Of a stretch of DNA of 64,000 nucleotides, positions 42,641 through 53,759 are shown piece after piece. Within the stretch, counting starts at the first letter, position 1. Every line of letters begins with the position of its first letter. Both the position numbers and the translations under genes were made by a program. The notes under the pieces were generated by a model. It saw only the letters and a list, made by a program, of their open reading frames with translations. It ran no database searches and was not told the DNA's origin. Source of the DNA: Ovis canadensis (taxonomy: Eukaryota; Chordata; Mammalia; Artiodactyla; Bovidae); NCBI RefSeq assembly GCF_042477335.2, contig NC_091264.1, positions 32,985,386 to 33,049,385 of the forward strand, written 5' to 3'.

Positions 42641-44229
42641 TTTTTCCCCTTGTTCTTTCTCATTGTGGGACCCTCCTGTTCCTTGGCTCCTCGACTTGGT
42701 GATAGGCAGTGGCAGGGGCCGCCCTCCCCCACCTTCCCCACCCTCCTCCCCGGCCCTGCCCTGGTTCTGCTTTCTCTGTGTTCCGAATACCTGTGCCCAA
42801 AAACTTTCCCATCAATGCACACTTTGGGGCTACAGATCAGGCTAGAAGACAACTCCTGGGGTGTGATTGAACTGACTGTATTCTGGAGCCCACTGGACCC
42901 TGACCTCTGGCTGTGAGGCAGACATTCACGGAGGAGGGAAAAAATGTAGAATCAAAGAGGTCATAAGATGTCCAAGTTCACAGAACAATTAAAAAGGGGC
43001 AGGGCTCCTACTCAGGCTTCCAATTTCTAAAACCTACCAACCAGCAGTCACTGTAGACCCCAAACCCTCCCCCACTGCTGAGTTCCGCTGCTTTGGTTCT
43101 CTCTCAGGTCCTCAGACGATGGGGTCCTCACCTTCCAGGTATCTCTGCCACCTTATTTTCCCTGGAAACAAACCTGATGTTCATGTTCTGTTGCTTGAAA
43201 CTCCTCAACGCCTCCCTAGTGTCCAGAAACTCAAGTCCAGATAAGATCCTGGTGGTCTTAGGTGCTTCTGGAAACATCTTGATCATCTCACGGTTTCCTG
43301 AACAAGCCTCCTTTCTTCATGCATCTGTGATGATGCAGACATGCGGGGTAGGAGACCCCACCCTCGCCTCCCTCTCTGATCTGCCTGTGGACTCTTCCTC
43401 CTTCTTCAAGGCCGAGTTCAACATCAGCTCCGTGGAAGCTCCCCCTCACCCCTTTGGACAAACACATCCCTCTGTGCTCCCAAGAGCATGTATGTTGTTG
43501 CCCTTTAAACCCTGGCCACTCACGAGACACTGCTCTGAGAAAGCAGGGACCACTTCTCATTCAGCCCAGGGCTGCCAGCTGCTCACAGGAACAGCCAACA
43601 TACCAGACACAAAATGCTGCCACCTCTTTGGGGAAAGTTGCTGTAGGCTGTGCTCCCGGGGAAGCAGATTCTGAAAAGATGTTTGAGCGCAGGATGTAGA
43701 GTGAGGAGGGCCCTGGGTGCCTGGGATGGGAGAAGAAGAGGGAAGCAGGCATGGGCAGGAGGAGAAGGTAAGTGGCCCCATGGCGGGCTCTGCAGCAGCA
43801 TGGCCCGGGTTGGTGTAGACTTGCTTTTGGCTGAAGTTGTCTCACTTCCCAGGACTTCAGATGGGTCACTCATGGATGTAGGCTGCGTGGAAGGAGGCTC
43901 AACTTCTGGGAGAAAGCTTCCAGTAACTGAGGGCTGCCTACTGTCCTCACCCCCAGTAGCTGAGGATGTAAGTCTGTGGACAGAGGTGCCTTTTTCTGGG
44001 GGAATCAGATATGAAGCAAAGGGTCCTTTTGTAGCGATCCCATGGATGCTTCTCAGAACACTGTTTTCAAAAGCATAAGATAAAATAGTAAAGGATTACC
44101 AAAAAAGCCAATTGTACTGAAATAGTTATACGCATGGTGCTGAAGCTGTTTGTGTCATTACAGACACATGAAGTGGCAAACACACCCGTTCCTGCCTTTA
44201 TGGTTTCATCTGAGTATTTTATGCCCCCT
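42641..44229. other. Long stretch without recognised genes
   Basis: It holds the longest non-repeat open frame of the window (43093-43674 plus, 193 codons). That frame is Ser/Leu/Pro-rich with no domain, and its DNA (aaactcctcaacgcctccct, tccttcttcaaggccgagtt) faintly resembles old LINE 3' UTR text. I do not call it a gene. Confidence 0.45.
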
Positions 44230-44360
44230 GCTTTCTCTCTTTCCCAGGTCCGCCTAAAGCCCGTCCTTCAAGGTCACACTCAAATGCCACCTCCTGCATG
44301 AAGTCCACTTAGACTGCTCCAGTGTGGCCTATACTAGTTTTGGCAGAGCACAATGTTTGC
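44230..44360 (+). mobile_element. L2 LINE fragment
   Basis: aagcccgtccttcaaggtca, cactcaaatgccacctcctg and catgaagtccacttagactg follow the L2 3' region. Confidence 0.5.
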
Positions 44361-44419
44361 TCATGTTTCAAGACATGTTCATCTTTTGCCCAGAGACTAT
44401 AATTCTTGATGTAAGAATA

Positions 44420-44560
44420 GCATGATAATAAAGGCAGTAATCGCTAGCTGAGGTCAGAGGTTAAGTAACTTGCTTAAGGTTACATAGTGACAAAGTGGCA
44501 GAGCTGAGCTGGACTGGAGCTGCCTGGCTCTGAGCACTGTGCTCAGATCGGCTGTGTCTT
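44420..44560 (+). mobile_element. MIR SINE fragment
   Basis: gaggtcagaggttaagtaac, ttgcttaaggttacatagtg and aagtggcagagctgagctgg form a clear MIR core. Confidence 0.75.
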
Positions 44561-45280
44561 CTCCTTGGGTGTCTTGCACTCCTTTGAGTCTTCCATTAGG
44601 AACTACCCCACTAGTCCTTCAGGTTGGAGAGTGGATGCGAGGGCAGATGAAGGGGTGTCTTTAAAGAGGGGCAGAGGGGGCTTGGTACCAGTCAGATCTC
44701 AGCTTCTCATGCCAAGGAGACTTGGGTGCCAGGCACCTGAGGTCAGATCCACATCCACCTCCACCCTCACCAACCCCCGCTCTTCTCTTTAGTTCTGCAG
44801 CCCCAAGAACTTGCTTCGTATCTTGTTCTCAGCTCAGACATTCGTCCAACTGTTTCTAACGGCTTGCTGCTTCACATGAAACCCCATCCAGGTAATTTTC
44901 CATTTCACACTGCAAAGAATAATAGCCCGGGGGCTCTTTTTATAGGAAAAACTCCTCCAAGTAGAGCAAGCCTCCACTCCCAGGCAGACAGCAGAAGTCT
45001 GCTGGGCAGCGGTATCTGCAGGAGCTGGAAAACATTAACTCCGCGTATAGATTTCCACTCCTCCCTGGCTACTCCTCGCGGTGATGAGTTTTGATATTTC
45101 CTGGCCATCTGAATCCACTTCTGTCTCTTTAATCACAGGGCCCTGCGTCTCTTTGGGCCCTGCCTGCCTGGCCTCCCCGGGAACTTGGCATGTGCTGTTG
45201 CTGAGGCTCTCCTATCCTGCTGGAGAGATTCAACTCAAACTGCCTCCAGAAAGCCTTCTGTTTCTTTCTTACAGTGCAGC
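44561..45280. other. Unassigned DNA, possible conserved part
   Basis: About 44850-45140 is repeat-free with CpG in ctccgcgtatagatttcc and cctcgcggtgatgag, plus a ccaggtaattttcc homeodomain-type word. It could be regulatory. No coding evidence. Confidence 0.3.
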
Positions 45281-45330
45281 GGGGGGCGAGGGGGTGGGGT
45301 TGGAGGGGTGGGTGGGCAGGGGGGCGAGGG
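45281..45330 (+). other. G-quadruplex-type G-run tract
   Basis: At least seven runs of three or more G within 50 bp, separated by 1-4 bases (ggggggcgagggggtgggg, then ggggtgggtgggcagggggg). Folding potential is seen in the sequence; a role is not. Confidence 0.75.
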
Positions 45331-45339
45331 TAAGGAGGA

Positions 45340-45430
45340 GAGTGATGTTTCTGAGCATTTACTATGTGTTAGATGACAGTGATGGTTGTTTTGGGGTCAT
45401 AAATTATAATTCACATACTCTGTAACAGGT
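45340..45430 (+). mobile_element. Possible MIR fragment
   Basis: tgagcatttactatgtgtta, then gacagtgatgg and aaattataattcacatactc. Short. Confidence 0.4.
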
Positions 45431-45592
45431 TGGTTTCTCAGAAGTGGATGTGGAGTTGGGGTTTGGGGAACAAGATGTTTAGGAGGGATTAGGATTAATG
45501 GGTAGGGAAGCAGAATGTGCAGAGGAAGTAGGTGAACTGTGACCCAGGTCTGGTGGAAGCACAGAGCAATATTGCCCCCCTAGGAGTGTCCA

Positions 45593-45864
45593 CGGAGAAG
45601 GCAATGGCTCCCCACTCCAGTACTCTTGCTTGGAAAATCCCACGGATGGAGGAGCCTGGTGGGCTACATGGGGTCGCTAAGAGTCGGAGACGACTGAGCG
45701 ACTTCACTTCACTTTTCACTTTCACGCATTGGAGAAAGAAATGGCAACCCACTCCAGTGTTCTTCCCTGGAGAATCCCAGGGACAGGGGAGCCTGGTGGG
45801 CTGCCATCTATGGGGTCGCACAGAGTCAGACACGACTGAAGTGACTTAGTAGTAGCAGTAGTAG
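45593..45864 (+). mobile_element. Bov-A2 SINE with 12-bp duplication
   Basis: Two A units. The terminal triplet run is a TAG/CAG mix (agtagtagcagtagtag). Perfect TSD taggagtgtcca at 45581-45592 and 45865-45876. Confidence 0.95.
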
Positions 45865-46119
45865 TAGGAGTGTCCAGTGTGGGACCAAAGTAGGCCAGTA
45901 CTGTGTGGGCCCATAGCCCCCACATCTGCTTCATAATTGGATGCAGGCTGTCCTGGGAGGGGTGCGACTTTGGGGAAGGGGGACAGCTCTCTGTAGGGAG
46001 CCAGATCCTGAGGAACTGACAACTGGGGGTTATCTGCTGACTGCCCCCAGAATCAAGGGCAGTATGTGTTCTTGAAGGGGGAGCTGGGAGTTGTATCTTT
46101 GTGTCTGCAGTTTACAAAT

Positions 46120-46240
46120 GTAATCTTCATATCCTGATTTTACAGATGAGGCTCGTAGATGGCACGACAATCACCAAGCTCACGCAGCTAGCAAGGAGCA
46201 GAACTCAAGGCTGTTTGAAGCTACACCTCATGCCTTTCCC
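46120..46240 (+). mobile_element. MIR SINE fragment
   Basis: cctgattttacagatgaggc, tcaccaagctcacgcagcta and gcagaactcaagg follow MIR order. Confidence 0.65.
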
Positions 46241-46314
46241 ATGATATTGTGCCCCAGGGGCCTGGGGGAGGAAAAAGGAGAATAGTGTGAAGATGTTTAA
46301 CGTTTGTTTCCTTT

Positions 46315-46850
46315 AAAAAAAATTTTTTTTTAAAATTGAAGTATAGTTGACTTACAATGTTGTATTAATTTCTGCTCTACAGCAGAGTGACTCAGTTATA
46401 CACATATATATTAATACATTCTTCTATCTATTCTTTCCCATTATGGTTTATTCTAGGATATTGAATATATTTTGTCGGCCAGAAATTTTGTTCGGGTTTT
46501 TCTGTAAATGAAATCCAGCTTCTGTAATTACAGAGAAACTCAAACTTTTTGGCCAACCCCATAGTTCCCTGTGCTATGCAGCACCTTGTTGCTTATCCAT
46601 TCTATGGATCTACTAACTCCAAACTCCCAGCTCATGGCTCCCATAGCCCCCGCCTTGGCAGCCACAAGCCTGTTCTCTGTGTCTGTGAGTCGCTTCTGTT
46701 TTGCAGATAAGTTCATCTGCGTCATATTTTAGATTCCACGTATAAGTGATATCACATGGATTTGTCCTTCTCTTTCAGACTTACTTCACTTAGCATGGTC
46801 GTCTCTAGTTGCATTCCTGTTGCTGCTAACAAATGTTTCTAGAGTTGTCC
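46315..46850 (-). mobile_element. L1 3' fragment, split by mariner
   Basis: Antisense L1: aaattgaagtatagttgact, ctacagcagagtgactcagt, ttctaggatattgaatata, [mariner], gttccctgtgctatgcagca, tattttagattccacgtata, ttcacttagcatggtcgtct. Confidence 0.85.
46470..46561. mobile_element. Mariner MITE with TA duplication
   Basis: The arm ttttgtcggccagaaatttt, then gttcgggtttttctgtaa, and its complement-like partner acttt-ttggccaacccca flank a short centre. TA at 46468-46469 and 46562-46563 is the target duplication. The host L1 reads through when the element is removed. Confidence 0.9.
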
Positions 46851-47815
46851 ATCAGCATTGTTCCTATGCAGAGGGGGCAGAAAATCTGTTTGGATAAGCA
46901 GATAGCAACCCGTACAAGCCCATGACTGGGATGGAGCTTCACGACTCCAGAGGCTGGCACAGTTGTGGAGGTGGTAGGCATTACACTGATCTTCCAAATG
47001 TGTCTGGAATTTGCCTACACGGAGGAAGGGGAAAAGTTCTAGGTAGCAGGTACAATGAGCAAAGTGATGGGAGTTAGAACTGAGAAAGTCTCACAGGGAA
47101 ACTGGGCAGCATAGCTTCATTTGAGTGGAGCAGTAGGATCCCTCAAATACATGAAAGGCAAGTGGGGAAAATGAAATTCAGCTTCCTTCTATTGAATTCC
47201 ACAGGCTTTTCTTGAGTATCTACTAAATGCTAGGCAGCTCTCAACTCAGCGAGCCCCAGTGGACTGGAGGGCCCTCTTCCCCACTTGGTTGATGAGGCCT
47301 CAGGCATCAACCTACTGTCTGTGCTTTGGAGCTGGGAGGCCCACGACCCCTGTGGGATGTGGTCCTGCCTGCAAGGAGTCACTGCAGGAAGGCTGATGAG
47401 GTCAGCTGCTTGAGTCCCCGAAGAGCCTCTTCCTTCAGGGAGGGGACCTTGGAACGGATGCTGAGAGCAGCCATTCCATCCTCAGCACCAACTGTCTGAA
47501 CCTGTCAGAGGAGGGTGAGGGGCTGCTTTTGCCTTGGGGCTCCCGGGAGAATGCAGTGAGGCAGAAACCAGCCCTCACTCCTGTGAGGAGCCCTCAGGGA
47601 GAGGCCTGGGTGGGGGCCCAGCCAAGGTCGGGTGGGGAGGTGGGAGAGTGGATACCAAGGAACATGTCCCCTCCTAAAGCTTCCAGGCAGTGAGATGTCA
47701 CTCACCTGTAAAACAACAAGAAAAATGAACAGAAAGCACAATTTAGCTTGAGGACTTCCAACTTTTTCTTTTTCCCAGTAAGAACATGGGGAAAAAACCC
47801 CCACTGTAATGGATT
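46851..47815. other. Unassigned DNA
   Basis: A MIR-like scrap (tgagtatctactaaatgcta) lies at 47213-47232. No gene recognised. Confidence 0.4.
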
Positions 47816-47816
47816 G

Positions 47817-48275
47817 AATTGTCACTCCGCCTCCCACTTCCTCCTGCCCCCAATATATTGATATCTTAGCTCTTGGTACCTGTGAATATGACCTTTTTTT
47901 GAAATAGGGTCATTGCAGATGTAAGTAGTTAAGATAAGGTCGTGCTGGGATAGAACGGGCCTCTAATCCAATATGACTGATGTGTTTATAAAAAGGGGAA
48001 ACTTGCACTCAGGAAAGGGAAACGATGTGGAGACCCAGGGCAGAAGGACATGCGAGGACAGAGCAGAGATTGGACTGATGCAGCTGCAAGTCAGGAACGC
48101 CAAGGATCGCTGGTCAGCAGCAGCAACTGGAAAGAGGCAAGCAAGAATTCTACCCAGAGCCTCAGTGGAAGCCTGGCCTCGCTGGCACCTTGATTTTAGA
48201 CTCCTGGCCTCCACAACTGTGAGACAATAAATTTGTGTAGTTTAAGCCAGCAAGTTTGTGGTATTTTGTTATGGC
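47817..48275 (+). mobile_element. MLT1-type LTR (ERVL-MaLR)
   Basis: aatggattgaattgtcactc, aaatagggtcattgcagatg, ctaatccaatatgactgatg, acatgcgaggacagagcaga, aactgtgagacaataaattt and gtttgtggtattttgttatg span a nearly complete LTR. Bov-A2 sits at its 3' end. Confidence 0.8.
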
Positions 48276-48546
48276 TGCTGCTGCTGCTAAGTTGCTTCAG
48301 TCGTGTCCGACTCTGTGTGACCCCATAGACGGCAGCCCACCAGGCTCCCCCATCCCTGGGAGTCTCCAGGCAAGAACACTGGAGTGGGTTGCCATTTCTT
48401 TCTCCAATGCATGAAAGTGAAAAGTGAAGTGAAGTCGCTCAGTCGTGTCCGACTCTTTGCGACCCCATGGACTGCAGCCTAGCAGGCTCCTCCGTCCATG
48501 GGATTTTCCAAGCAAGAGTACTGGAGTGGGGTGCCATCGCCTTCAG
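48276..48546 (-). mobile_element. Bov-A2 SINE
   Basis: (CTG)4 start, two A units to ggggtgccatcgccttc. It lies between the LTR and the next Bov-tA. Confidence 0.93.
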
Positions 48547-48555
48547 CCCTAGGAA

Positions 48556-48776
48556 ATTAACATGTGTGCGTGGGTGCTCAGTTGCTAAATTGTGTCTGAT
48601 TTTTTGCTACTCCATGGACTGCAACCCGCCAGGCTCCTCTGTCTATGGAGTTTTCCAGGCAAGAATACTGGAGTGGATTGCCATTTCCTTCTCTAGGGGA
48701 TCTTCCCCACCCAGGGATTGAACCCATGTCTCCTGCATTGGCAGGCGGGTTCTTTACCACTGAGTCCCCAGGGAAT
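48556..48776 (-). mobile_element. Bov-tA SINE with 9-bp duplication
   Basis: gtgctcagttgctaaattgt to ccactgagtccccagggaat. Perfect TSD ccctaggaa at 48547-48555 and 48777-48785. Confidence 0.94.
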
Positions 48777-48854
48777 CCCTAGGAACCCAATACCTCCAGA
48801 GGAGGATTCACACTGGTGTCCCTTAAATGCCTCTTGCACCATTTAAAGCTTTTA

Positions 48855-49165
48855 AAGCTGCACTTCTCAAAGTGTGTTCGGTGGAGCGAGAGTTCCTTGT
48901 GATGTTAATGGACGTTAGGTGGAAACATGACTTTGTGGTAAAATATACTTGAGAAATACTGGGTCAAACAGTCTTACACAGAGTCCTCCTCTGCAGGACT
49001 TTTCAGAAGCTTTAATATGCAAAAGTGCATTGTCAATACGGTAGCACTTCCCGAATTCAGTTGGTAGTGGAATTTGTTTTTTCCCTCTAAAATATGCTCA
49101 GTCTCCTGGGATTATTTTCTGAAGAATACTCTTTGGGGACCACTCTTCTAGAAACCAGGATTCTC
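48855..49165 (+). mobile_element. hAT-Charlie-type DNA transposon fossil
   Basis: ctgcacttctcaaagtgtgt, aggacttttcagaagcttta, cggtagcacttcccgaattc and tactctttggggaccactct follow a mammalian MER58/MER33-like element. No transposase. Confidence 0.5.
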
Positions 49166-49854
49166 AAATTTTCCATGAAGTACCTAGCAGAGTATCGTGT
49201 GTAACTTCATAATTAACCGTCCTGCTGAGGCTGATGGTCCAGGTGCTGTGGGTATCGATGGTGCTGGTGCTGATCATGAGGATCCAGGTCGTGGTTATGA
49301 TGGGGACACTGGTGAGAAGGACATCGGTAATGAGGGTGGGTGGTAAGGCATACCTCGAGTAAATCCCTAGGGAGAAAGGGCTTCCAGCTCAGAGAGGTCT
49401 TCTGTATGTGAATGACACCACTAGGCTTTGCAGAGTTAAAGACCTGGGCTTAGTGGGAGATGGTCCTGGAAAAGCAACGGTGCAACCCAGGGAGGTTGAT
49501 GGGCCTGGAGCCAATAGAAGATCTTAGCAACATGGGAGACCCACTGAAGGTGTACAGCCTTGATTCCTGGAGCCTCTCTCAACATGAATAAAAATAAAAA
49601 GAATATCTTTTCCATGACTGGAAAATTCCTGCTATGGTGAATTGTAACGTAGTAGGGGATGCTGTCAAGGCTTGTGTATCTGTTAAGAAATGAAGTGGAA
49701 ACACGTGTGTTTGCCTCTTTGGGGCTGTGTTGTTTGAAATGGCCCGTTCTTAGCTCAGTCACGCTGGAGAAGGTCAGATGAGTTACAGCCCTCCAGAGGG
49801 ACCGAGGGAATTGTGAAGGCAGCAATGGAGGTGGAGGTTTTTTCTTCCTTTTTT
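49166..49854. other. Unassigned DNA
   Basis: GGTG/GATG-rich words at 49225-49345. No gene recognised. Confidence 0.35.
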
Positions 49855-50011
49855 AAAAAATTCATTAATTAATTAGGCTGCTCCGGGTCTTAGTTGTAGC
49901 ATATGAATTCTTAGTCGTGGCATGTGGAATCTAGTTCCCTGACCAGGGATTGAACCTGGTCCACTGTGTTGGAAGTGTGGAATCTTAGCCATAGACCTCC
50001 AGGGAAGTCCC
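49855..50011 (-). mobile_element. CHR-2-type SINE
   Basis: A/T-rich tail side, gctgctccgggtcttagttg, tgaccagggattgaacctgg, cctccagggaagtccc. Confidence 0.88.
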
Positions 50012-50029
50012 ATGTGATGGAGATTTTGA

Positions 50030-50240
50030 AAAGACAACAGTATTGCCCGTGTTCATGGAGGGTGGATGTAAAGGATGCTGGTGGTGACAGGGTCACAGTG
50101 AAGGTGAGGACAATGTTCCTGGTGACCAGAGTGCTGATGGGAGTGACAGAGGCAACGGTGGAGGTGGGTGATGGGGACAGTGATAGGGACATCCCCAGTG
50201 TGATGTTGGCAACAGTTTGTGAGGAATCATGGCGTGCACC
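50030..50240 (+). repeat. Degenerate GGTGA-type repeat
   Basis: Words ggtgaggac, ggtgacca, gggagtgacag, gtgggtgatgggg and gacagtgatagg recur without a fixed period. The long frame across it (49966-50265) is a consequence. Confidence 0.4.
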
Positions 50241-50514
50241 GTGCACCGACCAGAGTCTAAAGTGACTCTGTGGTCACCTGCTTCCTTCCTTTACAGGTAG
50301 GACAGGACCCAGGAGATGCAAGCTGGCCTGATAAGCGCAAGACTTTGCCTTGGAGGTACTGAGTTATCTTCTGTGTAGAAAGCTGGCCCTTCACTTTCTC
50401 CATAAATTAACTCCATAAACTTTCTGCTTTGCCAATTGTAGGTCGTCAGCCCCACAAGCCATTCCCGCCTGGAATATGGAACTTGAACAAATAAATCACT
50501 CTTATTATTCACGT

Positions 50515-50700
50515 CGGCAGCAATGTCATCATTGCACGGGAGTCCAGACCTGGGCTGACCTACCCAGGGGACGCGGGCGGCCCCCCTCTATATTGTTCAA
50601 AGCCCAGCACACCATGATTCAATAGTGAACTTTTAGACAGAGGCCCCTATATCAAAGTGACATAATTTAATAGCACTCTCCTCTCTCATCAGAATGGGGC
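50515..50700. promoter_or_regulatory. Candidate conserved non-coding element
   Basis: Repeat-free block mixing CpG-containing words (ggggacgcgggcgg) with AT-rich words (cctctatattgttcaaagcc, caaagtgacataatttaa). Function inferred from texture. Confidence 0.2.
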
Positions 50701-50990
50701 TTCTCCAGGGGTGGTAGACATACGGCTTCCTGGGGAGGGGGGATGACTCTCAGAGGCAGGTTCATGCCCTTCCCCTACGAGAAGAAGGCTGTCAGGTCCC
50801 CAGCCTGTAAATTCACCAGGCCAGCTACTGACAGCTCTGCTCCCCTCCTCTTGTACATGTCAGCTCTGCCTGATTTTAAGGAGGAAATAGAAGCTCAATC
50901 TGGATCTGTGTCTGCTGGCAAGATGGCTGCCTCTAGGCAGATTTTTAGCATCTTGAGTAATGCATTCTGGCAAGGGCTGCCCATTTATTG

Positions 50991-51061
50991 CACTGGCCAA
51001 AAAAGTCGTTCGGATTTTAAACATCTGATGGAAAACCCGAACAAATTTTTTGGTCAACCAG
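50991..51061. mobile_element. Mariner MITE
   Basis: The arms cactggccaaaaaagtcgtt and aaatttttt-ggtcaaccag are inverted around ttaaacatctgatggaa. Same family as 46470-46561, but shorter. Confidence 0.82.
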
Positions 51062-51574
51062 TACTTATCACAGGCTTGTGATTTGTGGGTCCTTGTTCTT
51101 CCTTGAGGGACACAAATGCTTGGCCAAGGCCTCACTGACCATTTATGGACATTCACCATAAGTCCGCAGCTTCCTCGGCACAAATCTGAAATCAGGGCAT
51201 GTAATTAAAGCCATTGCCCTGCGTTTCTTCATGTTTTTATGCAGGGGATGCAAAGTGATAGTGGGGTTGCCCTTTTTGATCTTTTCTGGAAGGAATTATT
51301 CATTTCATTTTTTGTGTGTTTTTCCCCCCCTCTGGGAATGAAATAACAATTCCAGCAACTTCTGGAAAACATCTGAGCTAGTTAGTAGAATGTTAAAGCA
51401 GGCTGAACATCTCATTCATAGATGTATCAGGTATTTTCCTATGACCTTAAGTGGTTGCGGAGGTCCTTTTGGAATTCTAGTTAGCTGAGGGATAGGGGTC
51501 TATGGAAGGCTTCTGTTTCAATGTTCTAGGAATGAAAGTCTTGGGGGGAAGTTGCTGTGGCTTAGTAAGTTAAA
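51062..51574. other. Unassigned DNA
   Basis: No gene recognised. atcagggcatgtaattaaag near 51191 is an AT-rich word of the kind seen in the regulatory candidates. Confidence 0.35.
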
Positions 51575-51628
51575 GGGACTTTCCAGGTGGCGCTAGGGGG
51601 TAAGGAAACTGCCTGCCAATGCAGAAGA
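51575..51628 (+). mobile_element. Bov-tA head fragment
   Basis: gggactttccaggtggcgct to cctgccaatgcagaagaca: only the tRNA-derived head remains. Confidence 0.75.
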
Positions 51629-51655
51629 CAGGGTGGCATGCTGTACTAAGTACTT

Positions 51656-51865
51656 CGGATTTCCCTGGTGGCTCAGATGGTAAAGAATCCGCCTGCAGTG
51701 TGGGAGACCTGGGTTCAATCCCTGCTTTGGGAAGATCCCCTGGAGGAGAGCATGGCAGCCTACTCCAGTATTCCTGCCTGGAGAATCCCACGGTCAGAGG
51801 AGCCTGGTGGGCTATGGTCTATAGGGTCGCAGAGGCAAACATAACTGAAGCGACTTAGCATGAGT
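51656..51865 (+). mobile_element. Bov-tA SINE
   Basis: Head ggatttccctggtggctcag through A unit to gaagcgacttagcatgag. Confidence 0.93.
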
Positions 51866-52234
51866 GTAATATGTTAAAAGTTCTAGAATACATTGGAATT
51901 AGGCATTTTGGGTTTGGAATGTAAATGTGTAATATAAGAAGAATGTATGTTTTGGGGTCATTTTAGGTGTAACGCTGGAAGTCAGAGCCCGCATATTTTG
52001 GGGAATCAAGGGACTAAATGAATGTGTACAACGGTTTCAATAACACCGGGTAACACACAAAATACACCGCCATCCTTACAGTAATTAAACTCCAATCTTG
52101 CCTTGTTTCTAAAATATCTCAAAACATAGTATACTGGGACATGAAGGGGTGCCAAGACGATTTTTGCAGTTTCAGTTGTAGGAACCCTGTGGTTGATTCC
52201 ACATCTATTCACCCAGACAATTAGGCAGTCTCAG
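51866..52234. other. Unassigned DNA
   Basis: Nothing recognised. Confidence 0.35.
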
Positions 52235-52650
52235 TGGGTCATGCTAATTCCATTCCACTTCCTGGGGATTGGCTCAGGGCAGGTGTGAGCCATTTTGGGT
52301 CAATGAGACAACGGGGGAGAAGCTCGGGTCTTCTGGAAAAGAGCAGTCGGTCACACCGCCCCTCTCCTTTCACCTTGCTGGCTGTGAACAAGGGTGCATT
52401 TTGTGCCGGGTGCTGCTGGCAGCCATTTTGAGACCATGAGGGGAAATAGTATTGGGATGCAGCCGGCTCTACTGCCGAGAGAGCAGAGAAAGGAAAAGAG
52501 CTTGGGTTGAGGGGCTGAATCTGTCTCCACTGACCTCTTCCCTACCTCTGGACTTCCTTCTGTGAAACATAATGCCGCGATTATGTAAGTGAGTCTGAGA
52601 AAGTGTTTCTGTTACCTGAGAGGAAAGCGTTCTGACCCACCTATTTAATG
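52235..52650 (+). mobile_element. MLT1-like LTR
   Basis: ggggattggctcagggcagg, cattttgggtcaatgagaca, gcagccattttgagaccatg and tttctgttacctgagagg follow MLT1 order. No viral frame. Confidence 0.55.
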
Positions 52651-52825
52651 ATTGTGTGCTTATCATTAACGTCAGTAAGCTAAGCTCTGAGGAGAGAGAA
52701 ACAATGGAGTCCATGTGTTGTCCCTGATCTTCAGAGCTCTCAAGTGCTTATTGGAGAGGTGATATAACTTCACAGAAAGCCACAATGTATTAAGTGTTGA
52801 ATTGCGACAGAAGATACTCCCAAGG

Positions 52826-53029
52826 CAGGGCTTGGACAACTCTTCCCATAAAGGGTCAGATAGAAAATATTTTTATTTTTGTGGGCTGTATGGGCTCTGC
52901 TGTGACTGCTCAGCTCTGCCATTGTAGCACAAAAGCAGCCAGAAACAATGGCTACAGATGAGTGTAAGTGTGTTACAATAAAACTTTATTTAAAAGAGTA
53001 GGTGGTGGGCCAGGTTTTGCCTACACCTG
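52826..53029. mobile_element. hAT-type DNA transposon fossil
   Basis: Termini CAGGGCTTGGACAAC and, at right, the complement of CAGGTGTAGGCAAAAC. Interior aaagggtcagatagaaaata, ctcagctctgccattgtagc and aataaaactttatttaaaag. The 8-bp flanks tcccaagg and ctctaagg share five positions. Confidence 0.75.
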
Positions 53030-53743
53030 CTCTAAGGGAGTTCATAATCAGCAGGGGATTGGGGTCATGGGATGATTCCTGGAGGATGTGGGTACTGGGC
53101 AGACAGAGTGGACATGTACAGCAGTCTATCTAGTGCTGGACAGACAGCAGTAGACCACGCCATTCTACAGTCTACAGATGGAATTCAGAAAGGAAAGAGC
53201 CAGCGTGTATATCATAACCACACCTGACTGTCTCCCTGGTGATCAAGCCAATTCTGCAGTCCTTCTTCCTCCACTTAGCAATGATCAGGCAAGAAAAGAG
53301 GAAATACCCAGGGGCCACACACAGGAAGAGTCCCTCCCAGATCTGTCTCCTGCCCAGAGGACCAAAGGTGAGTCTAGGCACGCAGAAGCACAGAGCAGGC
53401 AGCCCCAGCGGGACAGACATGAGACTCTTCAATTCAGAAAGTTGAATTGTCTTGGGGGGACAGGGCTGGTTCAGAGAGCTACCTCCTCAGGGTGACCTTG
53501 AGGATGGCTGGGCTTTGAATAAGAGGCAGGTAACATGGGCAGGTGGGAATAATGCTGAGCAGAGACGTGGAAGGGACCCCTCTGTGGTGTGAATACACCT
53601 CTATAGGGTGACACCCCATAGGATACTCTGGATGACACCCTCTTAGGCTACACTGGGAAGTTGTTCCCCTGATCCCTTGAGACAAGAGCCTAAAGTTTCC
53701 TTTGAGGAAGTATCTAGACAATGACACCCATCAATACTGACCG
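53030..53743. other. Unassigned DNA
   Basis: Frames at 53172-53495 on both strands have no domain. Partially repeated words (gggtgacacccc, ggatgacaccct) lie at 53605-53645. Confidence 0.35.
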
Positions 53744-53759
53744 ACAGGTAGAGTTGTCA

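Noticed and set aside
43093..43674. 193-codon open frame, longest outside repeats
   Set aside because: No domain, signal or conserved motif. Ser/Leu/Pro-rich composition typical of random GC-moderate DNA, with an opposing long frame on the other strand (43288-43560). The DNA partly resembles old LINE 3' UTR text.
47817..48275. Possible intact endogenous retrovirus starting with this LTR
   Set aside because: No gag, pol or env text follows or precedes. The region downstream is Bov-A2 and Bov-tA. Best read as a solo MaLR LTR.
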